Shown in pieces: positions 1 through 8,961 of a stretch of 64,000 nucleotides of DNA. A model generated the notes under the pieces. It was not told the origin of the DNA. It searched no databases and saw nothing but the letters and a program-made list of their open reading frames with translations. Every line of letters begins with the position of its first letter. Position 1 is the stretch's first letter. The DNA lies in NCBI RefSeq assembly GCF_000236705.1, contig NC_016599.1, forward strand, positions 868,001-932,000, given 5' to 3'. Both the position numbers and the translations under genes were made by a program. Source of the DNA: Owenweeksia hongkongensis DSM 17368. Lineage in GTDB: Bacteria; Bacteroidota; Bacteroidia; Flavobacteriales; Schleiferiaceae.

Positions 1-2
1 CA

Positions 3-1874
3 AGAGAGGCCCTCAATATTTATCACAAAGCTGCAGACGAGCTAACTACAAAAAATGCAAAACTGCTGCAAGCTAAGGTATACGCCAAATTAGGCACCAC
101 ATCCCTCCAAATAGGATATTATCCCAAAGCGATTACTGAGCTTAAATCGGCTCTGGAAATTTATAAGCAACTTGGTAAAGACTCCATTGTAGCCGAGCTG
201 TATAGTGACCTTGGCTCGGCCTATTACTTTGGTGAAATAAAAGGTGGAAATGAGGCAGAGAAGTATTTTCAAAAGGCTTATGCTGCATTTAGCAAAATAG
301 GGTTACCCGTATCCGCACAGTTTAATGCTAATTACTTAGGTTACATACATTGGGCAAAGGGTGAAAAGGAAAAAGCACTGGAAATCCATAAGTTATGTCT
401 CGCAGTATTTAATACCTTAAATAATTTAAAAGGTAGAACAATATGTCACAGCGATATTGGCTTTACTCTAAATTCTCTGGGCAGATATACTGAAGCACTG
501 GACTACAATCTCAAAGCACTGGAGCTAGCCACACAAATGGAGGATGCGCTCGTAATAACTCCCATTCTAAACAATATTGGAATTAGTTACATCAATCTTA
601 ATGATTTAAATCAGGCAGAAAAATACTCCCTGCTAAGTCTTGATAAGGCCAAAGAAACAAGTCAAAACCTTAGAACCAAAGAAGCCTTGTCCAATTTACA
701 TAATGTTTACGCTCAAATGGGAGACTATAAAAAGGCGTATAACATTCATCTTCAGCTAAAAGTTATTAATGATTCTATAAAAGACCTTGCCGCAGTCAGG
801 AAGCTAACCCAACGTGATGAACAAGCTGCATTTTCTCTAAAGCAAGCACAAATGAAAGCTCAGCAAGCAGAAAAGGATGCCCTTGCAACTGCAAGACTAA
901 AGCATGAAAAGGATAGAAATATTGCTTTAATGACTGGCATCGGAATGTTAGTAATTATAGCTTTATTACTCACCCTGAATATAAGAGCACGAATAAAAAG
1001 ATCGAAACTTCTTAAAAAGAAAAACAATCAACTAGAAGACTCTAATCTGCTTATTGCCAAGCAAAATCAAAAATTACTTGAAAATCAAAATGAAATAGAA
1101 GAAAATAATGAAGAATTAGAAACACTTTTAGATGAACTAAAGCGAGCACAATCAAAGCTTATTCAATACGAAAAATTAGCATCGCTAGGTGTGCTTACTT
1201 CTGGTGTGGCTCATGAAATAAATAACCCCCTCAATTTTATTAAGTCCGGCATTTACGCTCTTGAAGAAATTATAGAAAAACTTCCGGATGAAGAAGACAA
1301 GGAATTATCTATCACCATCGTAGAGCATATTGACACAGGAATGGAGCGAATCAATTATGTGATTGGTGAACTCAATCGCTTTAGCGGTAATAGCATAAGT
1401 AAAGATTTAGTCCCTTGCGATATCCGTAAAATTTTAGAAAATTGTCTTTTAGTATTAAAACCAAAAATTGATAGTGCAATTTGTACTATTAGCACTAATT
1501 TTGCCCATCATAATACGATAATACAAGGACACGAAGGAAGTCTACATCAGATATTTACAAATATTTTAGAAAACTCCATTCTCTCTATTACTAAATCAGG
1601 AACTATTACAATTTCCACTAAAATTTTAGAATCCAATCAATTGGAAATAAAAATTGAGGACACCGGCTGCGGAATGAGTGAGAAAATAATTCATCATGCA
1701 TTTGATCCATTTTTTACAACAAGACCGCCAGGCGAAGGCACAGGACTTGGACTTTATGTAAGTTACAAGCTTATCACTTCCCATCTTGGGAGCATAAACC
1801 TTCAGTCTACAGAAAATGTTGGTACGGTATGTACCATTAAATTACCACTAAATTCTTCAAAGAATGACGCATAA
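3..1874 (+). CDS. TPR sensor histidine kinase, 5' end outside window
   Basis: The frame is open from the first bases of the window, so the ATG at 537 is internal and the true start lies upstream. The visible 623 residues begin with about 270 residues of tetratricopeptide-type helices. One membrane segment follows (about nt 918-983), then a charged coiled coil and a kinase core. The H-box reads SGVAHEINNPL, with the phospho-acceptor His codon at 1212. The N-box-like stretch is HQIFTNILENS, the G1 box IEDTGCGMS, and the F/G2 boxes DPFFTTRPPGEGTGLGL. This is a membrane-bound HisKA/HATPase kinase with a TPR sensor region whose N-terminus is not seen. It overlaps the response regulator by 11 nt, so the two are probably co-translated partners. 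A second kinase of the same design lies at 58962-61400. Confidence 0.9.
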   Translation, partial: REALNIYHKAADELTTKNAKLLQAKVYAKLGTTSLQIGYYPKAITELKSALEIYKQLGKDSIVAELYSDLGSAYYFGEIKGGNEAEKYFQKAYAAFSKIGLPVSAQFNANYLGYIHWAKGEKEKALEIHKLCLAVFNTLNNLKGRTICHSDIGFTLNSLGRYTEALDYNLKALELATQMEDALVITPILNNIGISYINLNDLNQAEKYSLLSLDKAKETSQNLRTKEALSNLHNVYAQMGDYKKAYNIHLQLKVINDSIKDLAAVRKLTQRDEQAAFSLKQAQMKAQQAEKDALATARLKHEKDRNIALMTGIGMLVIIALLLTLNIRARIKRSKLLKKKNNQLEDSNLLIAKQNQKLLENQNEIEENNEELETLLDELKRAQSKLIQYEKLASLGVLTSGVAHEINNPLNFIKSGIYALEEIIEKLPDEEDKELSITIVEHIDTGMERINYVIGELNRFSGNSISKDLVPCDIRKILENCLLVLKPKIDSAICTISTNFAHHNTIIQGHEGSLHQIFTNILENSILSITKSGTITISTKILESNQLEIKIEDTGCGMSEKIIHHAFDPFFTTRPPGEGTGLGLYVSYKLITSHLGSINLQSTENVGTVCTIKLPLNSSKNDA

Positions 1875-2256
1875 TCCTCCTATCAAAGTACTTTATGTGG
1901 ATGATGAGCCTATAAATACGACTCTATTTAAAATTAACTTTAAAAAACATTTCGAGGTTATCCTATCAATGTCTGGCGAAGAAGCTTTAGCAAAACTAGA
2001 AGCAAATGAAGATATAGACGTAGTAGTTTCTGACTTTAAGATGCCAGGGCTTAATGGAGTTGAGTTTATCCGTGAAGCAAATGAAAAATATGGCCAGCGT
2101 CCATCTGTGATTCTTACAGGATTTGATACTAACAAGGATATTGAAGAAGCTATGCAAGATGGAAATGTAAATGCACTTTTACATAAGCCCATGGATAAGG
2201 AAGAGTTAATTGAGACAGTAAATAAGTGTTATAAAAACTTTCATCCTTCTTTATAA
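1864..2256 (+). CDS. Single-domain response regulator
   Basis: This 130-residue protein is a lone receiver (CheY-like) domain with no output domain. All phosphorylation residues are present: acidic pair D13/D14, phospho-acceptor D57 in SDFKMPG, T85 in ILTG and K108 in HKP. The ATG lies inside the end of the upstream kinase gene (11 nt overlap), which argues for translational coupling. The kinase is the likely phosphodonor. With no output domain, it should act by protein contact or by relaying phosphate to another protein; which one cannot be told from the sequence. A terminator follows directly. Confidence 0.9.
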   Translation: MTHNPPIKVLYVDDEPINTTLFKINFKKHFEVILSMSGEEALAKLEANEDIDVVVSDFKMPGLNGVEFIREANEKYGQRPSVILTGFDTNKDIEEAMQDGNVNALLHKPMDKEELIETVNKCYKNFHPSL

Positions 2257-2281
2257 AAGAAATAAAACTAAAGCGCATAAA

Positions 2282-2307
2282 AAAACCCGGCTATTTGGCC
2301 GGGTTTT
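2282..2307. terminator. Bidirectional rho-independent terminator
   Basis: The arms AAAACCCGGC (2282-2291) and GCCGGGTTTT (2298-2307) pair perfectly around a 6-nt loop. A-rich and T-rich flanks sit on either side. It lies between the convergent response regulator and sucC genes and can serve both. Confidence 0.85.
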
Positions 2308-2332
2308 CTATTATATGTGCTTTGATAGACTC

Positions 2333-3523
2333 TTAACCTATCAATTCTTTCACTTTATCAGCTGCTTCTTTAAGAACGATTGCAGAGTGTACTTCTAGCC
2401 CACTTTCGTCAATCATTTTCTTAGCTTCTTCAGCGTTTGTTCCTTGTAACCTTACAATAATAGGAACGTTGATGTCGCCAATATTTTGGTATGCATCAAT
2501 TACACCTTGTGCTACACGATCACAACGAACGATACCTCCAAAGATGTTTACCAAAATTGCCTCTACTTTCTCATCCTGAAGAATGATACGGAAAGCTTTC
2601 TCTACACGAGCAGCGTCAGCGGTACCACCTACGTCAAGGAAGTTAGCCGGGTTACCACCTGCCATTTTGATAATATCCATAGTAGCCATTGCAAGACCAG
2701 CACCGTTTACCATACATCCTACGTTACCGTCAAGGTTTACGAAGTTTAGACCAGCTTCACCAGCTTCTACATCAATAGGATCTTCTTCACGCTTGTCGCG
2801 CATTTCTGCGTAATCTTTGTGACGGAAAAGACCGTTGTCATCCAAAGTTACTTTAGCATCGACAGCAAGAATCTTGTCGTCAGAAGTTTTAAGCACAGGG
2901 TTGATTTCAAACAAAGAAGCATCGATACCATCATAAGCCTTGTAAAGAGACATTACGAATTTGGTCATTTCTTTAAATGCTTTTCCGCTAAGACCAAGGT
3001 TAAAGGCAATCTTGCGAGCCTGAAATCCTTGAAGACCAACTTTAGGATCAATCTCTTCAGTAAAAATCAAGTGTGGAGTTTTGTCCGCCACTTCTTCGAT
3101 ATCCATTCCACCTTCGGTAGAATACATAATCATATTACGGCCTGTGTTACGGTTTAGCAATACAGACATGTAGATTTCAGAAGTTTCGCTATCACCAGGA
3201 TAGTATACATCCTCTGCAACCAAAACCTGGTGTACCTTTTTACCTTCAGCAGAAGTTTGAGGAGTAACCAATTGCATTCCGATAATGTCTGAAGCAATAT
3301 TTTTTACGTCATCAAGAGATTTTGCAAGCTTCACACCGCCACCTTTTCCGCGACCACCAGCGTGAATTTGTGCTTTCAAAACCCACCATCCGGTGCCAGT
3401 TTCCTCGCTCAATTTCTTTGCAGCTGCTACGGCTTCATCAGGCGTAGATGCAACAATACCGCGCTGTACAGTCACTCCGTATGAGGCAAGTATTTCTTTA
3501 CCTTGATATTCGTGTAGATTCAT
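2333..3523 (-). CDS. sucC: Succinate-CoA ligase (ADP-forming), beta subunit
   Basis: The enzyme makes ATP (or GTP) from succinyl-CoA in the TCA cycle, as a complex with the alpha subunit SucD. No sucD is adjacent here. The protein starts MNLHEYQGKEIL, the classic SucC N-terminus. It carries the ATP-grasp stretch GGRGKGGGVKLA and the C-terminal ligase motifs NFLDVGG and NIFGGIVRCD. At 396 residues it is close to the E. coli length (388). An in-frame ATG at 3622 would add 33 residues with no family counterpart. A -7 promoter box lies between the two starts, so 3523 is preferred. Confidence 0.95.
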   Translation of the reverse strand: MNLHEYQGKEILASYGVTVQRGIVASTPDEAVAAAKKLSEETGTGWWVLKAQIHAGGRGKGGGVKLAKSLDDVKNIASDIIGMQLVTPQTSAEGKKVHQVLVAEDVYYPGDSETSEIYMSVLLNRNTGRNMIMYSTEGGMDIEEVADKTPHLIFTEEIDPKVGLQGFQARKIAFNLGLSGKAFKEMTKFVMSLYKAYDGIDASLFEINPVLKTSDDKILAVDAKVTLDDNGLFRHKDYAEMRDKREEDPIDVEAGEAGLNFVNLDGNVGCMVNGAGLAMATMDIIKMAGGNPANFLDVGGTADAARVEKAFRIILQDEKVEAILVNIFGGIVRCDRVAQGVIDAYQNIGDINVPIIVRLQGTNAEEAKKMIDESGLEVHSAIVLKEAADKVKELIG

Positions 3524-3555
3524 ATATCGTATTTTTATTTTTATAAGAAGTGGCG

Positions 3556-3563
3556 CAAAAATA
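3556..3563 (-). promoter_or_regulatory. Promoter -7 box of sucC
   Basis: The minus strand reads TATTTTTG, a full match to the Bacteroidota -7 consensus TAnnTTTG, 33 nt upstream of the chosen sucC ATG. A TTTT run about 20 nt further upstream may stand for the weak -33 element. The box supports the shorter sucC start. Confidence 0.5.
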
Positions 3564-3643
3564 GCGGTATCATTCATTTGGAGAAAATTTTCGGGCGCTT
3601 TTATCAATCTTTTCACTTCCACCCCATTAAACTCCCATATTGA

Positions 3644-4207
3644 CTACAATGAAAAATAAAATTGACCATCGGTTATAAGAAGAGTATCTGGATACTTCTC
3701 TGCATCACAACCTTGTACTTTATACATATGCAGCGCAAATCTCCCAGTAACTTCATTGAAATTATTGCGTTGCCCATCAAGAACGATCCAATTGTTAATG
3801 GAATCACTTTCTACAACTTCAAATATTTCGCAACCCACATCATAAAATTTTCGTGACGAAAAAAAGCCAGATACCTGCGTTACTAATTCTGGAGCAATTG
3901 TACCTAGCGAATCGATGTTGTAAATTCTTTGAACAGAATCCAGTTTATTATGCACATACTCAATGCTTAAAACTTCCCATGGCGATGGTTCTCCGCCCGA
4001 CATGCGGTATTTTTCCAATGCCATTAGAAACTTATCTCCGCGTTTCTTAGCCCTCACTTCTGTATCTAGCAACTCACCACTTATTTTAAATGAAGCTTTG
4101 CCTACAGAAGGAATATCTGTCTTAGCGTTTTTTTCGCAGGATGAAAGTAGAGTTACTGCCAATAAAAATATTGACATTAAAATACTTTCAAATAAGTATA
4201 TTTTCAT
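3644..4207 (-). CDS. Lipoprotein of a three-gene paralogue array (copy 1)
   Basis: This 187-residue protein has a lipoprotein signal peptide ending in LLSSC, so it should be lipid-anchored in the envelope. The mature part contains GKASFKISGELLD, a DSVQRIY stretch and the C-terminal motif LLITDGQFYFSL. The two genes upstream (4237-4788, 4818-5384) share this layout and C-terminus, so all three come from tandem duplication. I recognise no family with certainty. The pattern, a small lipoprotein with one beta-rich domain and a few Cys, is common in Bacteroidota and of unknown function. Confidence 0.8.
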   Translation of the reverse strand: MKIYLFESILMSIFLLAVTLLSSCEKNAKTDIPSVGKASFKISGELLDTEVRAKKRGDKFLMALEKYRMSGGEPSPWEVLSIEYVHNKLDSVQRIYNIDSLGTIAPELVTQVSGFFSSRKFYDVGCEIFEVVESDSINNWIVLDGQRNNFNEVTGRFALHMYKVQGCDAEKYPDTLLITDGQFYFSL

Positions 4208-4236
4208 GTTTTGTTTGATAACGGGGTTCTTGCGTA

Positions 4237-4788
4237 TTACAATGAAAAGTAAAATTGACCATCGGTGATTAATATAGTATCTGAGTAAAGTGCGGAAGAG
4301 CAGCCTCCTTCTTTGTACATATACATAGAAAAACTACCACGTACATCATTAAAGTTATTCTTCTCCTTATCTATTCTTACCCAGTTTTTAATTGAATCTT
4401 GTCCAATAACTTTATAGGAGTCACAAAGGATATCGTAAAACTCGAGCGTAGCAAATGATCCCGTAACCGAGTTACTATATGATACTCCACTTCCGTATAT
4501 CCGCTGAGTAGAATCCGTTGTTTTCATGAAATTATCTATACTTAAAGTTTCCCAAGGGTATAGGTCTCCATGCTGCTCTCTATAATGCTCCAGTATGATT
4601 ACGAGCTTGCCGTCTCTATTCAAAACTTTTATTCCTGCATTTAAGGGCTCTCCATTTACTTTGAAGAATGCTCTACCATCAGTTGAAAAAACATTTCCTT
4701 GGCTTTCTTCTTTTTCACAAGATGATAGAAGAGCTACCGCCAACAGGAATATTGACATTGGGATACTTTTAAATAGGCATTGTTTCAT
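4237..4788 (-). CDS. Lipoprotein paralogue (copy 2)
   Basis: This is a 183-residue lipoprotein paralogue with signal peptide core SIFLLAVALLSSC and C-terminus ILITDGQFYFSL. An in-frame ATG at 4818 overlaps the stop of copy 3 as TAATG and would add 10 residues. In the homologous spacer before copy 1 the same position reads TAATA, so that ATG is not conserved, whereas the ATG at 4788 aligns with the start of copy 1. I therefore chose 4788. Function is unknown. Confidence 0.8.
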   Translation of the reverse strand: MKQCLFKSIPMSIFLLAVALLSSCEKEESQGNVFSTDGRAFFKVNGEPLNAGIKVLNRDGKLVIILEHYREQHGDLYPWETLSIDNFMKTTDSTQRIYGSGVSYSNSVTGSFATLEFYDILCDSYKVIGQDSIKNWVRIDKEKNNFNDVRGSFSMYMYKEGGCSSALYSDTILITDGQFYFSL

Positions 4789-4817
4789 GTTCAACTTGGT
4801 AACAGGGTTGTTGTGCA

Positions 4818-5384
4818 TTATAATACAAAGTAAAATTGGCCATCGGTAATCAGTAAAGTATCTGGGTAAATAGTTGAGCTACAAGATGATGTTCTGTACA
4901 AATGCATTGAAAAACTCCCCCATACTTTCTTAAAGTCATTTTTCTGTTGATTTATCCGTACCCAATTGTTTACAGAGTCTTGCTCTATTACCTCATAATA
5001 ATCACATTGCACATGACCGAGTTCCTGATTAGTAGAAAAAGAGCCAGAAACCGTTGTCACCAGCCAAGGTGCTGTAGAAATTAAAGAATCAAGCATAAAG
5101 ATTCTCTGAATCGAATCTTCCTTTTTACGAATCATTGAAATTCCAATATCCTCCCAAGGCACCATCATCCCATCTATTTCCTCGAAATGGGTCATTATGA
5201 TACTCACTTTATCACCTCTATGCCTAGAGTTTACCTCAGCTCCCCAATCCATTCCATTAATTTTGGCTGATGCCTTTCCTTGAGTTTCAATATCCCCGGT
5301 TTCGTCTCTTTCACATGAAATCATGCCCAAAACGAATAAAAGTGTTATAACAAAAGGGTATGATAAATTGATAAACCTATTCAT
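4818..5384 (-). CDS. Lipoprotein paralogue (copy 3, first in the array)
   Basis: This is a 188-residue lipoprotein paralogue with lipobox LGMISC and C-terminus LLITDGQFYFVL. It shares GKASAKING, DSIQRIF and QDSVNNWVRI with copies 1 and 2. An upstream ATG at 5405 is possible and would add 7 residues. The shorter start gives the better n-region (MNRF followed by the hydrophobic core). It is first in transcription order, and its signal peptide is the least like the other two. Function is unknown. Confidence 0.75.
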   Translation of the reverse strand: MNRFINLSYPFVITLLFVLGMISCERDETGDIETQGKASAKINGMDWGAEVNSRHRGDKVSIIMTHFEEIDGMMVPWEDIGISMIRKKEDSIQRIFMLDSLISTAPWLVTTVSGSFSTNQELGHVQCDYYEVIEQDSVNNWVRINQQKNDFKKVWGSFSMHLYRTSSCSSTIYPDTLLITDGQFYFVL

Positions 5385-5503
5385 TAAAAGAGTAATATTT
5401 GTCATTCAAAAAATTATCCAGCGCAAAGAACAAAATTTAAATTCAGATTAAACTAAATCCATTCATGAAGTTGTTGCGTTCAATAAATGTCCACTCTATA
5501 TCG

Positions 5504-5511
5504 TAGGTTTG
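5504..5511 (+). promoter_or_regulatory. Promoter -7 box of the lolD-like gene
   Basis: TAGGTTTG matches TAnnTTTG exactly and lies 20 nt before the ATG at 5532. No convincing -33 TTTG is seen at the usual distance. Confidence 0.45.
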
Positions 5512-5531
5512 ACACTTCAACGCATTGAAAG

Positions 5532-6212
5532 ATGATACAAGCACAACAAATTGAAAAATCCTACGGCTCACTAAAAGTGTTGAAAGGTGTAAATCTGGAA
5601 ATTAACCAGGGGGAAATTGTTTCCATCATGGGTGATTCTGGTGCCGGAAAAACCACCTTGCTCCAAATTTTGGGCACTTTAGAAAATCCTGATAGCGGAT
5701 TGCTTCATATAAATGGCGAAGATGTTTTTAAGCTTTCGCAAAAAAAACTCTCAAAGTTTAGAAATGACCACATCGGTTTTGTGTTTCAGTTTCATCACCT
5801 CCTGCCGGAGTTCACTGCTTTAGAAAATGTTTGCATTCCCGGCTTTATTGGCAAAAGGTCAAAGCCTGAAGTAGAAAAACGCGCTAAAGAACTGCTTGAT
5901 TTTTTGGGATTAAAAGATAGAATGACACATAAACCCTCAGCCATGAGTGGTGGTGAACAACAACGTGTGGCCGTGGCCCGTGCGCTGATCAATAATCCTT
6001 CGGTAATATTGGCCGATGAGCCCACAGGAAATCTGGATTCCAAAAATGCGGAAGAATTGCACCGTCTGTTTTTTGAAATCAGGAATGAATTTAACAACAC
6101 CTTTGTGGTAATTACCCATAACCCCGAGTTGGCAAACCTTGCAGACCGTAAGCTAAAAATGATAGACGGCCTGCTGGAAAATCAGTCGCTCGAAGGTGTA
6201 AGAAAACATTAA
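5532..6212 (+). CDS. lolD: LolD-like ABC transporter ATP-binding protein
   Basis: This 226-residue ABC ATPase has all nucleotide-binding motifs: Walker [10 protein letters not shown] (34-42), Q-loop Q86, signature MSGGEQQR (138-145), Walker B VILADEP (158-164) followed by TGNLD, and switch H196. The TGNLDSKN stretch and the short length place it in the MacB/LolD/FtsE group. These ATPases pair with FtsX-type permeases, and LolD powers lipoprotein release from the inner membrane. No permease gene is adjacent, so the exact partner is inferred. The next gene begins 24 nt downstream, and both probably share the promoter at 5504. Confidence 0.8.
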   Translation: MIQAQQIEKSYGSLKVLKGVNLEINQGEIVSIMGDSGAGKTTLLQILGTLENPDSGLLHINGEDVFKLSQKKLSKFRNDHIGFVFQFHHLLPEFTALENVCIPGFIGKRSKPEVEKRAKELLDFLGLKDRMTHKPSAMSGGEQQRVAVARALINNPSVILADEPTGNLDSKNAEELHRLFFEIRNEFNNTFVVITHNPELANLADRKLKMIDGLLENQSLEGVRKH

Positions 6213-6236
6213 TTTAGCTGGCTCAATTTGCATCAA

Positions 6237-6836
6237 ATGATCCAATCGAAAATAAAAGAACTTATAGCCAAAGAGGTAGAAGCCATTCAGAACATTCCGA
6301 TTGACGGAATTATTCAGGAAGCTGTGGCTTTGATTAAAGAACAAGTTCACAACAAAAACGGAAAAGTTGTAATCAGTGGGATGGGCAAAGCCGGACAAAT
6401 CGGTTTAAACATTGGCACCACACTAAGCTCCACAGGAACTCCGGCAGTGTTTATGCACCCAAGCGAAGCACAGCATGGCGATCTGGGAATGGTGCAAGCA
6501 AATGATGTTCTCCTGCTTATTTCAAACTCCGGGAAAACCCGGGAGATTATTGAACTTGAACATTTGGCAAAACGCCTTTATCCAAATATTAAAATCATTG
6601 GCCTTACAGGAAACCCTGATGGCCCGTTGGCCCAGTTTAGCGACATCTGCCTAAGTACCGGAAACCCAAAGGAGATTTGTCCACTAGACCTCACTCCTAC
6701 TACTTCTACCACGGTAATGAGCGTAGTTGGTGATATTTTGGTGGTATTAATGATGGAAGAAATTGGTTTTAGCAAAGAGGAATATTCGAAGAGACACCAT
6801 AGTGGGTATTTGGGTGATATGGCGAGGAAGAAATAG
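6237..6836 (+). CDS. Arabinose-5-phosphate isomerase-like SIS protein (KdsD type, no CBS domains)
   Basis: This 199-residue sugar isomerase (SIS) domain protein carries GMGKAGQIG, STGTPAVFMHPSEA, HGDLGMV and ISNSGKT, all typical of the KpsF/GutQ/KdsD family. That family converts ribulose-5-phosphate to arabinose-5-phosphate, the first committed step to KDO. It ends after HHSGYLGDMARKK and lacks the usual C-terminal CBS pair. The ATG at 6237 is preferred over a TTG three codons earlier. The KDO-8-P synthase and phosphatase genes lie downstream but are split off by a secreted-protein gene, so the pathway is only loosely clustered. Confidence 0.8.
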   Translation: MIQSKIKELIAKEVEAIQNIPIDGIIQEAVALIKEQVHNKNGKVVISGMGKAGQIGLNIGTTLSSTGTPAVFMHPSEAQHGDLGMVQANDVLLLISNSGKTREIIELEHLAKRLYPNIKIIGLTGNPDGPLAQFSDICLSTGNPKEICPLDLTPTTSTTVMSVVGDILVVLMMEEIGFSKEEYSKRHHSGYLGDMARKK

Positions 6837-7233
6837 ACTTCCGTGTTATTTTCTTGAAACTGCTTTTGAAAGCAATCGTAACAATACCTCGATAGTCCGG
6901 ATTAGCACTTTGTCATTAATGTTTGAGAAACACCGATTACATTATTTGATTTGCCATTATGTGCACACATTACTTCTGGTGATAACAATGAAGGTGTCTG
7001 TAAAATGAACCAAAACTTAGACTTCTTTAATTCTATAACCCTATCCTTCGCTACTTTTTAAAAAGATCAATCTTCCAAAACAGTACCTAAACTTAGGTAT
7101 AAACCTAAAGTAGAATTTGACTCTTTAAAGTACTTTCTAAAGTTTTACTTTGCATCAAAATATTTTGCGAAATAAATGAATTTGAATATGACATTCATTA
7201 TGTAGAAATAGCAAAATAAAATCAACACTAACA
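6837..7233. other. Intergenic region without a gene
   Basis: No credible coding frame is seen. A short inverted repeat, ACCTAA/TTAGGT, lies near 7086-7099. AT-rich sequence just before the next gene contains near-matches to the -7 box (for example TTACTTTG), so the promoter of the beta-propeller gene probably lies there. Confidence 0.5.
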
Positions 7234-8961
7234 ATGATCAACTACACTAAAAACTCGCTACTCAAGCTAACACTTTGCCTATTACTTTTGGCAGGTATGA
7301 ACACCACCTTTGCACAAACCTGGAATCAATTAGGGATGGATATGGATGGTGAAACCCCCAATAATCAATCAGGTGCGGCTTTAAGCCTAAGTGCAGATGG
7401 CTTGACACTAGCTATTGGAGCAACCGGAAATTACGGAAGCGGATCTAAAGCAGGTCATGTGAGAGTATATAGCCTGGACACAGCCACGTGGACTCAGATA
7501 GGTGCAGACATTGATGGTGAAGCAGCCTTTGATCATTCGGGTGTTTCGATAAGTCTTAGTGCGGATAGCATGACGGTAGCTATTGGTGCAACTGGGAATA
7601 ACGGAAACGGTGCATATTCTGGTCATGTTCGGGTATATAGTTTTATTTCTGGAGCATGGACGCAGATAGGTGCAGACATTGACGGAGAAGCAGCGGATGA
7701 CTTATCCGGCCGCTCTGTAAGCCTAAGTGCTGATGGCTTAACGGTAGCCATAGGGGCACCAGAAAATGACGGAAATGGATCAAATGCCGGACACGTACGC
7801 GTATACAGTTTGATTTCGGGCGTATGGACACAGCAGGGTGCGGACATTGACGGTGAAGCCACCGATGACGAATCAGGCTGGTCAGTAAGCCTTAGTGCGG
7901 ATAGCTTAACTGTAGCCATTGGTGCACCTAATAATGACGGAAATGGTCAGGATGCAGGCCATGTACGGGTATTTAAATTGGATACGGGTGCTTGGATTCA
8001 ACAAGGTGCAGACATTGATGGTGAAGCCATTGGCGATTTGTCTGGTCAATCCGTAAGTCTCAGTGCAGATGGCTTAACAGTGGCAGTTGGCGCACGTTAT
8101 AATGATGAAAATGGAACGGATGCTGGCCATGTACGTGTGTATGAATTGATTTCTGGTGTATGGACACAAAAAGGATCTGATATTGACGGTGAAGCAGCCG
8201 ATGATAGGTCAGGCGGATCTATAAGTCTTAGTGCAGATGGCCTAACCCTAGCTATTGGAGCACAATTAAATGATGGTAATGGATCGAATGCCGGACATGT
8301 ACGGATATATAAGTTTACTACCGGTGAATGGACACAACTAGGCCCCGACATTGAAGGTGAAGCAATGAATGATGAATCAGGACTTTCCGTAAACCTCAGC
8401 GCTGATAGTTTGACTGTAGCTGTGGGAGCGAGGTTTAATGATGGTAACGGAAATGATGCTGGACATGTGAGGGCATATAAATTTTGCCCTGTAGATGTGT
8501 CAATTACAAATAATGCCCCCACACTTACAGCTAACACATTTGGGGCTACCTACCAATGGCTAGATTGTGATAATAACTTTGACAGCATAGTTGGAGAAAC
8601 CAGTCGATCATTTATCCCCAGAAAAAATGGTAACTATGCTGTAGCAGTAAGTCAAAATGGTTGTACCGGCATTTCTTATTGTGAAGCAGTACACAATGCT
8701 GGGCTTGCGGAAAATAGCTTTGGCAATAACTTTAAACTATACCCCAATCCTACTGATGGAAATCTACACATTGAGTTCGGAAAAACATATAAATATACTA
8801 GCATAACCGTTACTAATCAAGTGGGACAAGAAGTATTGAAAAAGGAATTGGGCCATGCCCACTCGGTAGACTTAAATCTTGATGTAATGCCAGGTATTTA
8901 CTTTTTAGAAATTCTTTCAAGTAAGGGCCACAGAGCATTGCTGAAAGTGGTAAAACAATAA
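7234..8961 (+). CDS. Secreted seven-repeat beta-propeller protein with T9SS sorting domain
   Basis: This 575-residue protein has a signal peptide (cleavage near FAQ, residues 26-28). Seven tandem repeats of about 56 residues follow, each with the pattern SLSADGLTVAIGA, NDGNG, AGHVRVY, W(T)Q.G.DIDGE. The repeats resemble FG-GAP/integrin-type propeller blades, and the NDGNG loop looks like a calcium-binding loop. Seven is the usual blade number for a closed propeller. An Ig/PKD-like linker (TYQWLDCDNN) comes next, then a T9SS type A sorting domain starting KLYPNPTDGNL. It is probably exported by the Por system to the cell surface. It interrupts the KDO gene cluster and has no evident link to it. 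Confidence 0.85.
   Translation: MINYTKNSLLKLTLCLLLLAGMNTTFAQTWNQLGMDMDGETPNNQSGAALSLSADGLTLAIGATGNYGSGSKAGHVRVYSLDTATWTQIGADIDGEAAFDHSGVSISLSADSMTVAIGATGNNGNGAYSGHVRVYSFISGAWTQIGADIDGEAADDLSGRSVSLSADGLTVAIGAPENDGNGSNAGHVRVYSLISGVWTQQGADIDGEATDDESGWSVSLSADSLTVAIGAPNNDGNGQDAGHVRVFKLDTGAWIQQGADIDGEAIGDLSGQSVSLSADGLTVAVGARYNDENGTDAGHVRVYELISGVWTQKGSDIDGEAADDRSGGSISLSADGLTLAIGAQLNDGNGSNAGHVRIYKFTTGEWTQLGPDIEGEAMNDESGLSVNLSADSLTVAVGARFNDGNGNDAGHVRAYKFCPVDVSITNNAPTLTANTFGATYQWLDCDNNFDSIVGETSRSFIPRKNGNYAVAVSQNGCTGISYCEAVHNAGLAENSFGNNFKLYPNPTDGNLHIEFGKTYKYTSITVTNQVGQEVLKKELGHAHSVDLNLDVMPGIYFLEILSSKGHRALLKVVKQ
7321..8490 (+). repeat. Seven in-frame ~168-bp tandem repeats
   Basis: The coding sequence repeats about every 165-168 nt, each unit encoding one propeller blade. 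Phrases such as GACATTGATGGTGAAGC recur with few changes. The DNA similarity is enough to allow recombination between units and so change in blade number. Confidence 0.75.

Noticed and set aside
3524-3622. 33-residue N-terminal extension of sucC
   Set aside because: It has no family counterpart and runs across the -7 promoter box; MNLHEYQGK is the standard N-terminus.
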